A DNA stretch of 64,000 bases. Origin: Legionella cherrii (GTDB lineage: Bacteria > Pseudomonadota > Gammaproteobacteria > Legionellales > Legionellaceae). The number at the start of each line of letters is the position of its first letter. Position 1 is the first letter of the stretch. Positions 28,560 to 37,896 of this stretch are shown here, piece after piece. The position numbers were made by a program, and so were the translations under genes. The notes below the pieces were generated by a model. The model ran no database searches. It had not been told where the DNA came from and worked only from the letters and a program-made list of their open reading frames with translations. The stretch covers positions 967,501-1,031,500 of the forward strand of contig NZ_LR134173.1 in the NCBI RefSeq assembly GCF_900635815.1, read 5' to 3'.

Positions 28560-29093
28560 GGTTTCCTCCATTTATAGGACATATAGATGTTAATGAGGGG
28601 TAACTATCCACTTTTTGTAAAAGCCCACTGGTAGAGAGCTTTCCTGACTTTATCAGTTGTACGTCAATATTAATTTCAGACATATCATGACCATTACAGT
28701 ACTTTTTAAACCTAACGATTCGATTTTTGAGTCTGGTTCAGCAAAGAGTTTTCTGCTAAAAAATCGCCAGATTAGTGACTGCTAAACATTCTAATATCAA
28801 AAAAGTGTTATATTGTAACATTCTCTTGCCAAAGAACAAGACACTTTTAATGATTTTTAAACCAAAACAAGTTTTCCAATGAATTTAATTATTTTTTTGT
28901 AAAATAAGGTCGGTTTAAACACCAATGCTCACTTCAGCCAAGGGAGCTCTGACCACAAAACGGTACTACAGTGTGGAAACCCCTCACTGTGTTCGATTTT
29001 GACCTTGTTTATGACCAACAGAGTGGAATGGTAAACAGACCCTAAGGACTGTGGTATAATAGAATATTCGAGCACTTTAAATAAAAATGATTG
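28560..29093. other. intergenic region between the metal ATPase and zur
   Basis: 534 bp between two divergent genes. It contains the Zur-box-like palindrome at 28803-28822 and a 32-codon plus-strand frame from 28688 without clear support. ACAGTG and CACTGT arms at 28969-28991 form a weaker inverted repeat. No other gene seen. Confidence 0.5.
28803..28822. promoter_or_regulatory. candidate Zur operator
   Basis: AAGTGTTATATTGTAACATT contains the perfect palindrome TGTTA-N5-TAACA. Read on the other strand it differs from the E. coli-type Zur box, as I recall it, at about two of twenty bases. It lies 244 bp before the ATPase ATG and 272 bp before the zur ATG, so it may control either gene. Confidence 0.55.
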
Positions 29094-29552
29094 ATGAAAT
29101 ACACTTTGTTGGACAAGGCCTATAAGCATTGTATAAAACATGGCTACCGATTTACGGAGCCTAGGGAGCGTGTCCTCAAAATATTAGAGGATGCGAGAAA
29201 ACCTCTTGGTGCTTATGAAATTCTGCAAAGATTATCCCAACAAATTGAGAATCCAAAACCACCTACAGTTTATCGTGCTATTCAATTTTGGCATCAAGAA
29301 GGGTTTATCCATTGTATTGATAGCCTTAAATCCTATGTTGCTTGTTTGCATGGACATCATGTGGGGCAGGCGCAATTTCTCATTTGCAATCAATGTGATT
29401 TTGTCAAAGAATTAGAATGCATTATTGATTTCGCGGCAGTTACAGAATTTGCAAATTCAATTGAATTTTCAATCATTAATTGTACTGTAGAAATTAAAGG
29501 GCTGTGTGAGCAGTGTAAGCGGAACAATCTAAAATCAGAGAAGTTGATCTAA
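29094..29552 (+). CDS. zur: Fur-family zinc regulator, Zur-like
   Basis: 152 residues from ATG 29094 (a TTG one codon earlier is in frame). N-terminal winged helix (residues 5-80) with the KPPTVYRAIQFWHQEGFIH signature (residues 61-79), a hallmark of Zur rather than Fur. The C-terminal metal domain keeps two CxxC pairs (CNQC near 102 and CEQC near 144) and the CLHGHHVG His cluster near 90. It would repress zinc-uptake genes when zinc is bound. A Zur-box-like site lies upstream in the divergent region shared with a metal ATPase. The gene is followed by the minus-strand ankyrin gene. Confidence 0.85.
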   Translation: MKYTLLDKAYKHCIKHGYRFTEPRERVLKILEDARKPLGAYEILQRLSQQIENPKPPTVYRAIQFWHQEGFIHCIDSLKSYVACLHGHHVGQAQFLICNQCDFVKELECIIDFAAVTEFANSIEFSIINCTVEIKGLCEQCKRNNLKSEKLI

Positions 29553-29585
29553 GAAATGACAGAAAACTCGAATCATGAAAGTGAT

Positions 29586-31178
29586 TTAAGAATAGGTTAT
29601 TTCTGTTTGAGCCGCATGGGCACTTTGAGTTTCTATTGGACTGCCGCATTCTTCTTGTGAGGATTTCATTATAGATTTGTCCTGTGTCTTTGGAAAAAAT
29701 GAAACCATGCTTCCATGTTTTGATTTTCCGGAATTCCGGCTGCTTACTTCAGCAGAACTGGGTTGAGGAGCCGGTTTAGGGTGATAAGAGCCTATAATCT
29801 GCAAAGCCGTTTGATTATCATGTTCCTTAGCGATGTCGTAAGCTGTGTTTTCATGGGTGTTCGTGAGTTCGGCCTTGGCCCCTGCTGCTAAAAGCATTTG
29901 AAAGAGTGCGGGCTTCTTTTGTGTGTAGGATGATTTGCAGGCTAACATTAAGGGAGTCATCCCTGAGGCGTTTTTCGGATTCACTTCAATACGGTTATCA
30001 CGAAGTAGCAGTTTCACAATCGCCTCATTGCCATATTTACAAGCAATTCCAAGTGGAGAATTTCCAGCATGATCGCAAGATTGGTTGATGTTTATTTTAG
30101 GAATATTTTTGAGTTGATTCATAAGGTCTGCTCGATTGCATGCTGCTGCATAAAAGAGTGCATGTTCTAATTCGGATTGACTGATTACAGGAGATTTTTT
30201 ATCTAAGTGCAGTAGTTCGCGTACGGTATTGCGATCATCATTTTGCACGGCCAGAGCAAGAGCTCCGTAACCACGACAATTGGTGATTAGGAGGTTTTTT
30301 GAGTGGATAGGGTATAATGAGCCAAGCCCCCGGATATGTTCAGTTAATCTTCGCTGACCTGTTTTCGCAACGAAAGAACAATGAACTATTAAATGCTTGC
30401 TGGTTTCAAAAAGTGATTGATACAAAATGGGGACCAGTTCTTCACTCGTTAAAAGTTGATAGGGGTATTCCTCAGTTTGTTCATACAAGTGATTGATATC
30501 CAAAAACAACCAAGTATTGTCTTTATGCTTTTTAAAGCCCACCGTATGTTCTTCGCTGCTGCATACCACCACGACTTGATTTTTAGCGTTGAGGAGCACA
30601 TTAAGTTGATGAAAAAATTCGTTAACCTCTTTGGGGGATGCGAAGCTCATTGTTTTACTAAAAAGATTTTTAACGGTATTTTGATTTCTACTCAGGTTCA
30701 ATTGAATCATCTTGTAGATGATATCGATGTCGGACTGCTGGATTGATTGGGCATAAATCTCAGCATAATCATCGGGAGATTGAGCCAGGCAGATGGCTTC
30801 AAGAAAGGGCTTTATTTCATTGAGTTTTCGCTCTTTTTTGGTTAATGACTGACTTGCTTTTATTTTTTCGGTAATTGAATGTAAGGTATGGAGTAAGGTT
30901 GCCTTTTCTTTTTTAATTAAGTTAAGTCGATTATAAAATTGATAATCTAACCCTAGAGCTGCTTCCTGTGCCCAGGTTAATGTAAAACCATGGCATACAC
31001 CATCGCCATGTTCATAATTAAATTTATCAAAAAGAGTTAATAAATCTTCATGCTCTAAAGCATTACGTTTTGATGTAAAGTAGGATAAGGACGGAATTAT
31101 TTGATTAAATGATATCAACTTAAGTTTCAATACAATCAGTAGACTGATTAAGAGAAACAAATAAACGAGGTATATCAT
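29586..31178 (-). CDS. ankyrin-repeat protein with C58-like cysteine protease domain, Dot/Icm effector candidate
   Basis: 530 residues. One N-terminal hydrophobic segment (3-23), then a papain-like domain in which Cys62 (GDGVCHGFTLTWAQ), His211 (SSEEHTVGF) and Asp227 (WLFLDINHL) form a C-H-D set like that of YopT/C58 proteases. Ankyrin repeats span about 300-465 (for example NSPLGIACKYGNEAIVKLLL and MTPLMLACKS). The polar C-terminus ends with Glu-containing stretches, compatible with a translocation signal. The layout recalls the Legionella effector AnkH, but the identity is not established. Its action would be on a host protein after injection. It stands alone, convergent with zur. Confidence 0.75.
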   Translation of the reverse strand: MIYLVYLFLLISLLIVLKLKLISFNQIIPSLSYFTSKRNALEHEDLLTLFDKFNYEHGDGVCHGFTLTWAQEAALGLDYQFYNRLNLIKKEKATLLHTLHSITEKIKASQSLTKKERKLNEIKPFLEAICLAQSPDDYAEIYAQSIQQSDIDIIYKMIQLNLSRNQNTVKNLFSKTMSFASPKEVNEFFHQLNVLLNAKNQVVVVCSSEEHTVGFKKHKDNTWLFLDINHLYEQTEEYPYQLLTSEELVPILYQSLFETSKHLIVHCSFVAKTGQRRLTEHIRGLGSLYPIHSKNLLITNCRGYGALALAVQNDDRNTVRELLHLDKKSPVISQSELEHALFYAAACNRADLMNQLKNIPKININQSCDHAGNSPLGIACKYGNEAIVKLLLRDNRIEVNPKNASGMTPLMLACKSSYTQKKPALFQMLLAAGAKAELTNTHENTAYDIAKEHDNQTALQIIGSYHPKPAPQPSSAEVSSRNSGKSKHGSMVSFFPKTQDKSIMKSSQEECGSPIETQSAHAAQTEITYS

Positions 31179-31278
31179 TATACTTGCCAGTGAATTCCCT
31201 TTAGTAAAATCAAATCATAATCACTAAACGAAAGCAACTGAATCCCATCGCGTCGATTGGAACATTCGAAATAATTGG

Positions 31279-31719
31279 CTATTTTTTATAATAAGTTCCA
31301 TTGGCATAGACATTATGTCCAAAACCACAATCAAAATCAGCACCTTCTTGTTTTACAGACACCATTCCTGGTTTGATGAAGGTTATTGTAATGGTACATT
31401 GGCCAAATTCAGATGAAGAGTAAATTGCAGTATCCCCTTTAATACGGGCTATGCCGGATAATTCTCCAGTATTGGCTTGAAGCGCTCCGTTGGCGATATA
31501 AGGGTATATTAACTGGAAAGAAATTTTAATTTTTCCACCACCCAATGCATGGACAGTGAGCGTATTGGTAACATCATTATGAGGGGCAGGAAAATGCATA
31601 ATGAAGGTACCATTCACTTCTTCTTTAGAGACACTGTCCCTATGCGTTTCAGTAAAACCAAAGGTTGAGTAGGTGAACAGTAGACTGCATAAGATGCTTT
31701 TAATAATCCAATGATTCAT
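31279..31719 (-). CDS. secreted hypothetical protein, 146 aa
   Basis: 146 residues with a signal peptide (about residues 1-23, hydrophobic ILCSLLFTYSTFGF, cleavage near TET). The mature part is beta-rich (TNTLTVHALGGGKIKISFQLI) and has two Cys in the C-terminal third (FGQC and FDCGFG), probably a disulfide. No family recognised; a small periplasmic or extracellular protein is likely. It lies 79 bp downstream of the large FAAL protein gene on the same strand and may be cotranscribed. Confidence 0.65.
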   Translation of the reverse strand: MNHWIIKSILCSLLFTYSTFGFTETHRDSVSKEEVNGTFIMHFPAPHNDVTNTLTVHALGGGKIKISFQLIYPYIANGALQANTGELSGIARIKGDTAIYSSSEFGQCTITITFIKPGMVSVKQEGADFDCGFGHNVYANGTYYKK

Positions 31720-31798
31720 GATGTTTGAGCTATTATTTGTATTGATTGCTTAAAGCTATCATGAATGTACCCTTAAAACCATCCCATTCAGGAAGACA

Positions 31799-34768
31799 TC
31801 ATTCAGTTACAATTTGTCTCAGAAAATTAATGGTTTCATCAACGACTATATCTTTGTCGTTATCTGCTGTAACAATATGATAACTGTTCGTTAAAATGAC
31901 TTTCTTCTTAGTTTTAGATTGAATCTTTTTTTCTAGAAATCGTACATTACGAACACTTGCTGTTTCATCTTCAGCGGCATGGATCATGAGCACAGGACAA
32001 TTGATATTCGCTAAATGTCGTTTCACGTTTTTGTTTAATCGCTGTGCCTCATAGAGCCGGTAATAGGATATCTTTGAGCCACCTGTAATTGAGTATCGGT
32101 TTTCTTGCATTTCATCTTCGATCATTTTTCTTGTTTCTTCATTTTTAATCCCATAGGGTGCTTTTTCTTTATAATAAAAAAAATATTTCAGCGGCGTGTG
32201 ATAGATAATCGGCGATAAAAAAGAATACCAGGGCACGGCCCAACCATCATAAAAAAAGGAGGGGGAAAGAATGATCAACGATTTAACTTGTGAGGGAAAC
32301 AATGCGGCAAGTTTCAGACTGAGAATAGAACCAACGCATAACCCCCCAACTGAAACAGTTTTATATTTTTGTTTCATGCGCTGAAAATAGTGAGCTATTG
32401 ATTCTATCCATTCTTCATGAGGGACATTCGTGTTTTTATCTTTAAGATAGGCATAGCCATCGATATGAGGAATTTCAATGCTATAACCTTGTTGATTGAG
32501 ATTTCTGGCTAAATACATTAATTCAAGCGGCGTACCACTCAGCCCATATAATAATAAGACGGCGTGTTCTCCTCCCTCAAAATGGATATCCTGATGCAAA
32601 TTATTAGCGGGGAACGAGTGTGCAATCGGTTTTTTAAATTGCAGTTGCTCTAAAAGATAATGACTCAATGATGCAATGTGATCGTTTTCGAAAAATACCT
32701 CATTCGTTAAAGTAATCTTATCTCCTAAAAGCTTTTGCAGCGTGTTTTTAAATTCAATGAACATTATGGAGTCAAGGCCCAGTTCCAAAAAACGACGCTC
32801 TGGATCAATCACGGTCTCGTTAGGTAAATGCGCCACCTCTTTAACGAGCTGTTGCAGATAATTTTGCAAAAGTATTGGGCGTTTATCCTCTGACGTTTCT
32901 TCAAGAATGGACAGCAGTTGATTTTCCAATTTCTGATAAGGCAGATTATTTTCTTTTAAATCATCTGTTGCACAATAGGAGAATAAGGGGGTAATTTTAT
33001 TTTCCTCTATGAGTTCTTTGCATTTGATTCGCTGTAATTTACCACTGGTGGTCTTCGGAATTGATTTGGGAGGTACTAACAGGATTTGTTTTGCTGCAAG
33101 ATGAATTTCCTGGGCGAGCATTTGATTGATCTTAATGGTCAGTTCAGGACAGAACTGCGGATCAGCATTTGCTTTCACCTCAGCGACCACAACCACTCCT
33201 TCTTCATCATTAAATTGACTTGCATAGGCTACGACACAGCTTTTGCGAATCAAGGGATCGGCATGAGCAACGGCTAATTCAATATCATGGGGATAATAAT
33301 TTTGGCCACGAATAATGATCATATTTTTTATTCGCCCACAGACATACAATTCATTCTGATATAAAAAACCAAGATCACCTGTCCGCAAATAATGCCCTTG
33401 ATCTGGGTTATTTTTGAGACGAGCATGAAATGCTTTCTCTGTTTCATCTGGGTTATTGTAATAACCTTTTGCTACAGACCGACTTTGTACCCAAATTTCA
33501 CCAATTTCCAAGGAAGCACATTCGTTCTGATCATTGGGATTCACTATTTTTAAAGGCATTCGTGGTGTTCCGGAACTTACAAGAACCGTTTTTTCTGTTT
33601 CGATCCCACATGCCTCAATCAGATTATGTTTTAATTTTTTCTTATTGACTGAAAAGGTTATATCGTCAGTCAAAGATGATTTACCAGATACCATCAGTGT
33701 CGACTCAGCTAAGCCATAACAGGGTAAGAAGACATTTCGTTTGAGGCCCGCTTTAGCAAAAGTATTATAAAATAGTTCCATTGTTTTATAGTGGATTGGC
33801 TCTGCTCCATTGGCAGCGGCAAGCAAACAACTTAAATCCAGCTGATTGAGCAAATCTGCAGGTGTTTTTAAGGCACATAACTCATAAGCAAAATTAGGTC
33901 CCCCGGTGAGGTTGCAACGGTATTTGGAGATTCCCTCAACCCAACGAGCAGGGCGCTGAATAAAATCTAAGGTCGGTAATATAATAGAGGTTCCACCAGC
34001 ATAAGTTGGTTGGATAATTCCCGCAATTAACCCCATGTCATGATAGGGGGGGAGCCAGGAGTAGGTAATCATATCTTCAGAGTTCTTTTCAGAATTTTGA
34101 CACATTTCTTTAATAATGCTGGAGTTATCCATAAGATTGGCATGGGTGACTAAAACACCTTTGGGATCAGAAGTAGATCCGGAAGTATATTGAATGAAAG
34201 CGACATCGTTTTCTGCACAGGGATAGGCAATTTCTGATGGTGGATTGACTTCCTGCGAGGGGTCAATAAATAAGGTATCAAGACGTGTATCCTTCAGTTG
34301 ATTCAATAAATGTTCATGAAGACTTGATACCCTTAGAAGCGGCTTTAATAAATGCGGCATAAACTGATCGGTGTTTTGATCGATACGCAACATGTGGGAC
34401 GTTTTTTTATCAAATAGAATTAATTGAGCTTCTACATTGTTAATAATATGCAAAAATCGATTCATCATCATTTTATTGAGAGGGGGGATCAACGGGACTG
34501 CTATCGTCCCTGTAGCGAGACACGCATAAAAGCCCACAATAAAATCCAAACCAGGTTGCGCACAAAGTATTACTCGGTCTTGGGGGTTTGTTCTTTGCTG
34601 GATTTGGTACCCCAAATAAAATACCTGGCGACATAACTCATCGTAGGTTATGTAACCCGATTCGCGGTCCTTGTTGATAAATCGATAGGCAACTTTTTGA
34701 GGATTTTTATTTTTATGCTGAATAATTTGATGGAAAATTGTGGGAAATGAATACAACGAAGAAGACAT
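31799..34768 (-). CDS. fatty-acyl-AMP ligase / acyl carrier / alpha-beta hydrolase three-domain protein
   Basis: 989 residues from ATG 34766-34768 (a TTG 11 codons upstream is an alternative). Residues 1-590: fatty-acyl-AMP ligase with FIQYTSGSTSDPKGV, the FAAL-type WLPPYHDMGLIAG and CYGLAESTLMVSG. About 640-710: acyl carrier domain, phosphopantetheine Ser667 in LGLDSIMF. About 735-989: Est30-like alpha/beta hydrolase with the oxyanion loop YGLSGTPLEL, Asp934 (AAEDET) and His964 (NSYHIVT). Its nucleophile elbow reads GGLCVGS, so Cys811 replaces Ser. It would activate a fatty acid, load it and release or transfer it. No polyketide or peptide-synthase genes are near. Confidence 0.85.
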   Translation of the reverse strand: MSSSLYSFPTIFHQIIQHKNKNPQKVAYRFINKDRESGYITYDELCRQVFYLGYQIQQRTNPQDRVILCAQPGLDFIVGFYACLATGTIAVPLIPPLNKMMMNRFLHIINNVEAQLILFDKKTSHMLRIDQNTDQFMPHLLKPLLRVSSLHEHLLNQLKDTRLDTLFIDPSQEVNPPSEIAYPCAENDVAFIQYTSGSTSDPKGVLVTHANLMDNSSIIKEMCQNSEKNSEDMITYSWLPPYHDMGLIAGIIQPTYAGGTSIILPTLDFIQRPARWVEGISKYRCNLTGGPNFAYELCALKTPADLLNQLDLSCLLAAANGAEPIHYKTMELFYNTFAKAGLKRNVFLPCYGLAESTLMVSGKSSLTDDITFSVNKKKLKHNLIEACGIETEKTVLVSSGTPRMPLKIVNPNDQNECASLEIGEIWVQSRSVAKGYYNNPDETEKAFHARLKNNPDQGHYLRTGDLGFLYQNELYVCGRIKNMIIIRGQNYYPHDIELAVAHADPLIRKSCVVAYASQFNDEEGVVVVAEVKANADPQFCPELTIKINQMLAQEIHLAAKQILLVPPKSIPKTTSGKLQRIKCKELIEENKITPLFSYCATDDLKENNLPYQKLENQLLSILEETSEDKRPILLQNYLQQLVKEVAHLPNETVIDPERRFLELGLDSIMFIEFKNTLQKLLGDKITLTNEVFFENDHIASLSHYLLEQLQFKKPIAHSFPANNLHQDIHFEGGEHAVLLLYGLSGTPLELMYLARNLNQQGYSIEIPHIDGYAYLKDKNTNVPHEEWIESIAHYFQRMKQKYKTVSVGGLCVGSILSLKLAALFPSQVKSLIILSPSFFYDGWAVPWYSFLSPIIYHTPLKYFFYYKEKAPYGIKNEETRKMIEDEMQENRYSITGGSKISYYRLYEAQRLNKNVKRHLANINCPVLMIHAAEDETASVRNVRFLEKKIQSKTKKKVILTNSYHIVTADNDKDIVVDETINFLRQIVTE

Positions 34769-34964
34769 TTTTAATACAACCTGTGTAAATATAGAGCCCA
34801 ATTATTAGAGAGTATAGTAGATAAAACACAAAAAACATCGTTTGATGAGTAATTTTTACTGCACTGCAGCAAATATGGCTCGTCCGGTATTTACAGCGCA
34901 AATCCCGCATTAAGAGTAACTAATACGGGTTATTCGTAAAAGACTTGAGAAAATAGTTTATAAA

Positions 34965-35828
34965 TTAGTGTGAAACGCTGGGCGTTTGCACATTCTTTAA
35001 TAAGAGTGATTCGGAAGGATTTTTTAGCGACCCACGATGCAAAGAAGGGGAGTTCTCTTTTAAACCTTGTTCCAGAAAAACAAATGTTTCAGAATTAATC
35101 CAAAAAGGACTCCACGCCAGCATGCCTTTAGGAGTAATTCTAATGGTCTTCCCTGAGGCAAGCTCAAGTGTCCAAATGGCCGGCGGAGATTCATCCCAGT
35201 TTTTCCTGTGGATGTTTTCATCCATATCTACGTCCATAATCAACGTTTTTCCATCGGGAGAGACGTGAATACGGGAGCCACTGCTCATCATGCCGTGAGG
35301 AATTATTGCATTGAGTGGCCATTTTTTTATTAGATTACCTTCAAAATCCATCCAATAAATTGATTCAATATCATGACTGAGAAAAGAATTTCCATCTGCA
35401 GCCCATGCAGGGCTGTATTCATCTTCAGTATTCTTGATGATGCGATAACCACTGCCATCGATATTGATTAAGGCCAGATGCCAATGACTGTCTACAAAGG
35501 TATTGAACAGTAATTTTTTGCTATCAGGCGACCATACCGGATTGAAATTATTTGCAGAAGGCATATTTTTCAATTGGGCTACCTTACCTGATGCAAGCTC
35601 CACTATAGCCAGGTAACGGTTCCCTGATGGGCTATTATCCATTACATTGTAGGCAATATATTTCCCGTCAGGAGAAATTTCTGGGATGTAACCCTGGGTT
35701 ACTTTTTGGACTTGACTGCCATCAAGGGAGGCAGTCCAAATGGAACCATTACGTTCAAAAGCAATCATCGGTTTTGCTTGAACAACGACACAATAGACTA
35801 AGGCAAACAGGAACAACTGAATTCTCAT
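34965..35828 (-). CDS. secreted TolB-like beta-propeller protein
   Basis: 287 residues with a signal peptide (MRIQLFLFALVYCVVVQA). The mature part contains several TolB/DPP6-type WD40-like (PD40) repeats: ISPDGKYIAYNV, WSPDSKKLLFNT, VSPDGKTLIMDV and WSPFWINSETFVF. It has about five such blades and no TolB N-terminal domain. It is shorter than TolB (about 430) and is probably a periplasmic protein-binding scaffold. The small lipoprotein gene lies 82 bp upstream on the same strand, so the two may form a unit. Confidence 0.75.
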   Translation of the reverse strand: MRIQLFLFALVYCVVVQAKPMIAFERNGSIWTASLDGSQVQKVTQGYIPEISPDGKYIAYNVMDNSPSGNRYLAIVELASGKVAQLKNMPSANNFNPVWSPDSKKLLFNTFVDSHWHLALINIDGSGYRIIKNTEDEYSPAWAADGNSFLSHDIESIYWMDFEGNLIKKWPLNAIIPHGMMSSGSRIHVSPDGKTLIMDVDMDENIHRKNWDESPPAIWTLELASGKTIRITPKGMLAWSPFWINSETFVFLEQGLKENSPSLHRGSLKNPSESLLLKNVQTPSVSH

Positions 35829-35910
35829 AAGAAGTACATGTCCTTTAAAATAGAAACAAAAGAGAGTGAATTATTTTCACTGACAAGGCTATTGAGGTCA
35901 AATTTCACTT

Positions 35911-36066
35911 TTAACGCCACCCACCATAGTCGTTTGTTCCGTATTCTTCACCCGCGACATTCTGGGGAATGGAGTTTTTATTGCCTGCACAAGAACCAAG
36001 GAATACTACAACGCTTCCTAAATAAAAAATGATGATCATTTTTCGAAACAATCGATATGTACTCAT
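35911..36066 (-). CDS. small lipoprotein, 51 aa
   Basis: A 51-codon frame from ATG 36064-36066 with an AGGA ribosome binding site about eight bases before it. The basic N-terminus (MSTYRLFRKM) precedes a hydrophobic helix (IIIFYLGSVVVF) and the lipobox LGSC, giving a lipidated Cys after cleavage. The mature tail is about 26 residues, rich in Asn and Gly. The lipobox residue after Cys is Ala, so sorting to the outer membrane is plausible. No family recognised. It precedes the propeller protein gene on the same strand. Confidence 0.6.
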   Translation of the reverse strand: MSTYRLFRKMIIIFYLGSVVVFLGSCAGNKNSIPQNVAGEEYGTNDYGGWR

Positions 36067-36484
36067 TATACATTCCTAGTTGATTGATAACCGACCGTGT
36101 CGATTTACATAATCTCATGCGTACCCGAAAATTCTCAGCCATTTGGCTGAGCCTACGGCCCATTATTTTAAAATGTGAATGCTGCCGAACAGAGTTTATA
36201 AGAAGAAAGTACCTGAGACAACTTTTGGGCGTACATAAGTTTAGCGAAATAATAGGTGCGGATAATTTCCCTTTTCCCCATTGGGGAGAAGGGGCTGAGG
36301 GATTGATGCCCTACTTAGCAAGAGGAATTCCTTTTTTGCCTTTATCACACTTTATCCTGGGAGGGTCTATTAAAAATTTTAACGGTAAACCTCAGTGAGA
36401 TTTATTCTTACTTACCATCTATTTATTCACCATATACGGTGATAACATCAGCAGCGATTAAGTAAAGCTAAGGAAAGTGATACT
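36067..36484. other. intergenic region before the inositol operon
   Basis: 418 bp. It includes a perfect 8-bp hairpin (CTCAGCCA-TT-TGGCTGAG, 36134-36151) and a copy of the dispersed palindromic repeat at 36269-36293. The iol promoter should lie in the last 120 bp, but I could not assign it. A 104-codon frame crossing the repeats looks spurious. Confidence 0.5.
36269..36293. repeat. dispersed palindromic repeat, copy 3
   Basis: CCCTTTTCCCC-ATT-GGGGAGAAGGG: two 11-bp arms with one mismatch, matching the arms of the repeat at 59.79 kb. It lies between the lipoprotein gene and iolT. Confidence 0.6.
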
Positions 36485-37894
36485 ATGAATGAAGGAGTTA
36501 ATTCATTTGTTTTTTTTGTTGCCTTGATTGCCGGATTCGGTGGTTTTTTATTTGGTTTTGATTCCAGTGTGATTGCCGATGTCAAGGATCAGGTCATGGT
36601 TCAATTATCTCTCTCAGAATGGCAATGGTCTCAGGTGGTGAGTATCAGTTTACTCGGTTGCGTTTTGGGCATTCCTTTCAGCGGACTCTTTGCGGATAAA
36701 CTCAGTCGGCGTTATCTGTTAAAAACAGTTGCTTTAGGTTTTATTTTTGGAACACTTCTTTGCGCACTGACGCATGATCTCACCCTTCTATTAATGGGGC
36801 GATTCATCATCGGCATTTGTATTGGCATTGCTTCTTATATTGCGCCATTATTTATCGCCGAAATCGCTCCACCTAATCGCAGAGGAACTTTAATATTAAT
36901 TAATGGCTTAGCGATCACTTTTGGTCAGGCTATCGCCTATTTAATAGGCTATTTTTTTCATGATTACTCTGTAAACAGCTGGCGATTTTTATTTGCCATG
37001 GGCACCATTCCTGCCTTGGTTTTATTTATAGGAATGCATTTTGTTCCTCATTCACCGCGTTGGCTCATGAAAAAATATGGCATCGATAAAGCGCTGTATG
37101 CCTTAAAACGGATTCGTCCTTCGGGTTATAACGTTCAAAAAGAAATCGATGAAATTCAGCGAAACTTAAATGAAGTTCAGCCCCAATTTAATCTTTTATT
37201 TAAGCCGCCCATTATTTTTGTTCTTTCAGTAGGAATCGCTTTGGGAATATTTCAACAATTTTCAGGGATAAATGCGGTAATGTATTACGGGCCGGTGATC
37301 TTTGAATCAGCCGGATTTTATCCGATTTCGAATGCTATTTTAGCTACTTTTTGCATGGGGGTTGTTAATTTTTTATTTACATTATTGACACTATTTTATG
37401 TCGATAAACTCGGCCGACGTTTCTTATTGTTAGGCGGTACGCTGATTGCGGCACTGAGTCTTTTCGCGGTTTGCTTGTTATTTAATATGGAATTGCCAAG
37501 TCAGAAATTTTGGATTTTAGGTGCTTTATCAATCTATGTGATGGGTTATTGCATTAGTGTTGGCTCTTTATTCTGGGTCCTGATCTCTGAAATTTATCCT
37601 GTATCGGTCCGTGGTTTAGCGATGAGTATTGCCACGGTAGTGCAATGGGGGGCTAATTTTGTAGTTTCGATATCCTTCTTAGCAATTTACCAAAATTTAG
37701 GTGTACTTACTTTTGTTTTATTTGGTGCATTATGTTTTGCGGCGTTCTTCTTTATTTATTATTTTGTACCCGAGACAACGGGAACTTCCTTGGAAAAAAT
37801 AGAAAAAAATTTGTTGGCAGGTAAGAAAATCAGAGACATAGGTCAAGAATTATCGGGAATAAAAACAAACGAATTTGAATTGGTGAGAGATTAG
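36485..37894 (+). CDS. iolT: MFS sugar porter, probable myo-inositol transporter
   Basis: 469 residues with twelve predicted helices in the sugar-porter pattern. Motifs: GFGGFLFGFDSSVIAD (residues 18-33), GLFADKLSRRYLL (72-84, motif A), EIAPPNRRGTL (131-141), WRFLFAMG, SPRWLMKKYG (near 195), QQFSGINAVMYYGP (near 258-271) and VPETTGTSLEKIE near the end. It imports inositol with protons across the inner membrane. AAGGAAAG nine bases before the ATG is a good ribosome binding site. It is the first gene of a tight unit with iolG (2-bp gap), so substrate assignment comes from context. Confidence 0.85.
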   Translation: MNEGVNSFVFFVALIAGFGGFLFGFDSSVIADVKDQVMVQLSLSEWQWSQVVSISLLGCVLGIPFSGLFADKLSRRYLLKTVALGFIFGTLLCALTHDLTLLLMGRFIIGICIGIASYIAPLFIAEIAPPNRRGTLILINGLAITFGQAIAYLIGYFFHDYSVNSWRFLFAMGTIPALVLFIGMHFVPHSPRWLMKKYGIDKALYALKRIRPSGYNVQKEIDEIQRNLNEVQPQFNLLFKPPIIFVLSVGIALGIFQQFSGINAVMYYGPVIFESAGFYPISNAILATFCMGVVNFLFTLLTLFYVDKLGRRFLLLGGTLIAALSLFAVCLLFNMELPSQKFWILGALSIYVMGYCISVGSLFWVLISEIYPVSVRGLAMSIATVVQWGANFVVSISFLAIYQNLGVLTFVLFGALCFAAFFFIYYFVPETTGTSLEKIEKNLLAGKKIRDIGQELSGIKTNEFELVRD

Positions 37895-37896
37895 AA

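Noticed and set aside
28688..28786. A 32-codon plus-strand frame upstream of zur.
   Set aside because: Too short, no clear ribosome binding site, and it lies between divergent genes.
36084..36398. A 104-codon plus-strand frame across the iol upstream region.
   Set aside because: It runs through two palindromic repeats, and its composition comes from them. No ribosome binding site.
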